From: an uncultured bacterium
Lineage (GTDB): Bacteria; Verrucomicrobiota; Kiritimatiellia; RFP12; UBA1067
NCBI GenBank assembly: GCA_902764415.1
Contig: CACWVU010000006.1
Location: 1-64,000 of the forward strand
Direction of reading: 5' to 3'
DNA: 64,000 bases
A model generated the notes under the pieces. The model made no database searches. It saw only the letters and a list, made by a program, of their open reading frames with translations, and had not been told where the DNA came from. The first letter of the stretch is position 1, and the number at the start of each line of letters is the position of its first letter. The position numbers and the translations under genes were made by a program. Positions 62,887 to 64,000 of this stretch are shown here, one piece after another.

Positions 62887-63518
62887 TCATTTATACCGCA
62901 GGAGTTTCTTAACCCGTTTGTCCCTGCGAATACCTTGCTTTAACTTTTCATATATTGCATTTAGATGCGAGAACTCCTCTACGACAAATGGCTCAAACTT
63001 ATTTACGCTATTGGCGAGACGTTGGGATGCTTGGCTTAGCTGCTCTGCAGACAAATGGCCATCCACTTGACCCGAATTTCGTTTAACATTGCGACAAAAT
63101 CCGACATCTCCTTCATCATCGGCCTCACATCTCTAGACGGGAAATCAGTGTAAACAACAACTCCAGACAAATCTCCATCTTGTTACACATTCTCGCCCAA
63201 CTTTACGAACCATGCCAACACCATAACAATCCTCGCCTTAAGAAGCACGGCGTCCCCAATTGTCTCCTTCAACTGCGGCAGCGACGCCAAGATATTTGCA
63301 TAGATATTCAGTTTCAATGACAATTGGCGCATTGCCTTTTCGTATGCCTCAAATCGGCGTACACATAGCATTTTCTGTAGATCCAAGCCGCTTGTGATCT
63401 TTGCTATTACTATAGAAGTTACAAATCCAGCAACAGCAATTATCAGCGCAGAATTCTGGCCACACCAATTAAGACCTTCGCGCAAAAATGCCTTACACTC
63501 ACTGCAACATGTTATCAT
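62887..63518 (-). pseudogene. broken membrane-protein gene (premature stop plus frameshift)
   Basis: The intact first part (63183-63518, 111 residues) has one membrane helix (about 23-45, ALIIAVAGFVTSIVIAKIT) and an RRFEAYEKAMRQLS helix. After its TAA the same frame stays open for 48 more codons (VVVYTDFPSRDVRPMMKEM). A -1 shift then gives another open stretch ending FEPFVVEEFSHLNAIYEKLKQ... and a natural stop at 62887. Read together, the three pieces look like one protein of about 210 residues with a TM anchor and a cytoplasmic helical domain. AAGGA lies before the ATG. Sequencing error is the alternative explanation. Confidence 0.6.
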
Positions 63519-63578
63519 AATATATCCTTAATTCGCAATAGTTGACTCTACAAAAAACGCAACACTGAATTCATGCGA

Positions 63579-64000
63579 TTACGCTCTATCAGTAATAGCT
63601 GCTTCTATCCCACAATAATTCTTCTCATCCGGTCGTTTGTAAGAATTAGCAGGCGCCTTGTCTTGGCGATACTCCGAAACCTCCATGTCTTCACTAATAA
63701 TGCCCGCCCTAGGCTTAAATAGGGCTAGCTGATACCTATCTTTTATATCTCGTCGCAATGTTTTGCTAATCGCATAAAACACATGTGTCCTATACGAATC
63801 GCTTTTTACAACGAAAGAAAATTGTGCTTTGCACAAATTGTCAAACAATTCTTGTATATTCTTTCCTTTCATCATGCGCTCATAGAGTTTACGCGAGAAA
63901 CCAACCGCAGACGAATCGTTAAGAGCCCCTTTCCCATATATCACAATTCCCACTCCAGTTTTGCGAATTATCTTCTTGGCGAATTTCTCCGCATTACAGC
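63579..64000 (-). CDS. C-terminal part of a CHAT-like (caspase-family) protein, runs off the window
   Basis: The frame is open to the window edge, so only the last 140 residues are visible. FAKKIIRKTGVGIVIYGKG, then NDSSAVGFSRKLYERMMKGK and NIQELFDNL, follow the pattern of the C-terminal end of CHAT/caspase-like domains (Gly-hydrophobic strand, ND..SA..F...LY..+..G, then an AL-type helix). The catalytic His-Cys would lie upstream, outside the window. About 65 extra residues follow the motif. AT-rich like its neighbours. The assignment is by pattern only; a GTG at 63953 would give a short independent protein instead. Confidence 0.5.
   Translation of the reverse strand, partial: CNAEKFAKKIIRKTGVGIVIYGKGALNDSSAVGFSRKLYERMMKGKNIQELFDNLCKAQFSFVVKSDSYRTHVFYAISKTLRRDIKDRYQLALFKPRAGIISEDMEVSEYRQDKAPANSYKRPDEKNYCGIEAAITDRA

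Overview
The window reads as chromosome of a GC-rich Gram-negative bacterium of the PVC group, most likely a gut Kiritimatiellota/Lentisphaerota-type organism. That placement is an inference from gene content: a FadL-type outer-membrane protein, meso-DAP synthesis (DapF), the MEP isoprenoid pathway (Dxs), secreted GH29/GH36 glycosidases and large YTEV-domain surface proteins. No rRNA was found. Almost every gene lies on the minus strand, packed into operons with 1-4 base stop/start overlaps (ATGA, GTGA, TGATG).

Layout. 0.2-3.3 kb: yhcH-nadK-uridine kinase family-uppP. 3.4-9.2 kb: a fucose-type operon (fucP permease, lipoprotein phosphoesterase, GH29, GH36). 9.3-11.6 kb: an ECF sigma factor reading in frame into a two-domain secreted protein. 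11.8-17.6 kb: yceD-rpmF-plsX-leuS-M20 peptidase. 17.7-21.4 kb: a beta-helix surface protein, preceded by an AraC regulator, hicBA and fadL (to 24.4 kb). 24.4-24.8 kb: a gene-free stretch holding tandem promoters and a MITE-like element. 24.8-27.8 kb: PAS protein-RluA-type synthase-second GH29. 27.8-31.9 kb: trpS-ABC-F-queA. 31.9-45.3 kb: an eleven-gene run (ROK kinase, rmlC, sugar porter, MBL hydrolase, secreted protein, tsaD, GT-C, dxs, NERD, prc, dapF). 45.4-50.7 kb: purF, era, an rpiB-glyA fusion, rsmB. 50.7-53.9 kb: a duplicated helical secreted protein. 54.0-57.5 kb: oadA-glgA-rsfS. 57.5-59.3 kb: pnp-xerD. 59.3-61.8 kb: an eroded surface-glycan cluster (GT25, acyltransferase, GT2) flanked by truncated phosphonopyruvate decarboxylase and sugar-epimerase remnants. 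61.8-64 kb: an AT-rich, foreign-looking island with a helical protein, a broken membrane-protein gene and the C-terminus of a CHAT-like (caspase-type) protein that continues beyond the window.

Two genome-wide themes stand out. First, a uniform promoter signature (TGNTATAAT followed by NCRC). In ten genes it sits only 6-9 bases before the start codon, implying leaderless mRNAs; in others it is followed by a leader with a Shine-Dalgarno. Second, dispersed short repeats: a 7-bp CACGAAC-type tandem repeat that is stop-free in all six frames, a 9-bp repeat, a TGGGGACWGTCCCCA palindrome and a 61-bp direct repeat. These lie between genes and also inside genes, including leuS and the sigma-factor/surface-protein linker. 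The best candidate for an unusual system is the AT-rich right-end island; the best candidate for unusual genome biology is the leaderless promoter set combined with the coding-tolerant repeats.
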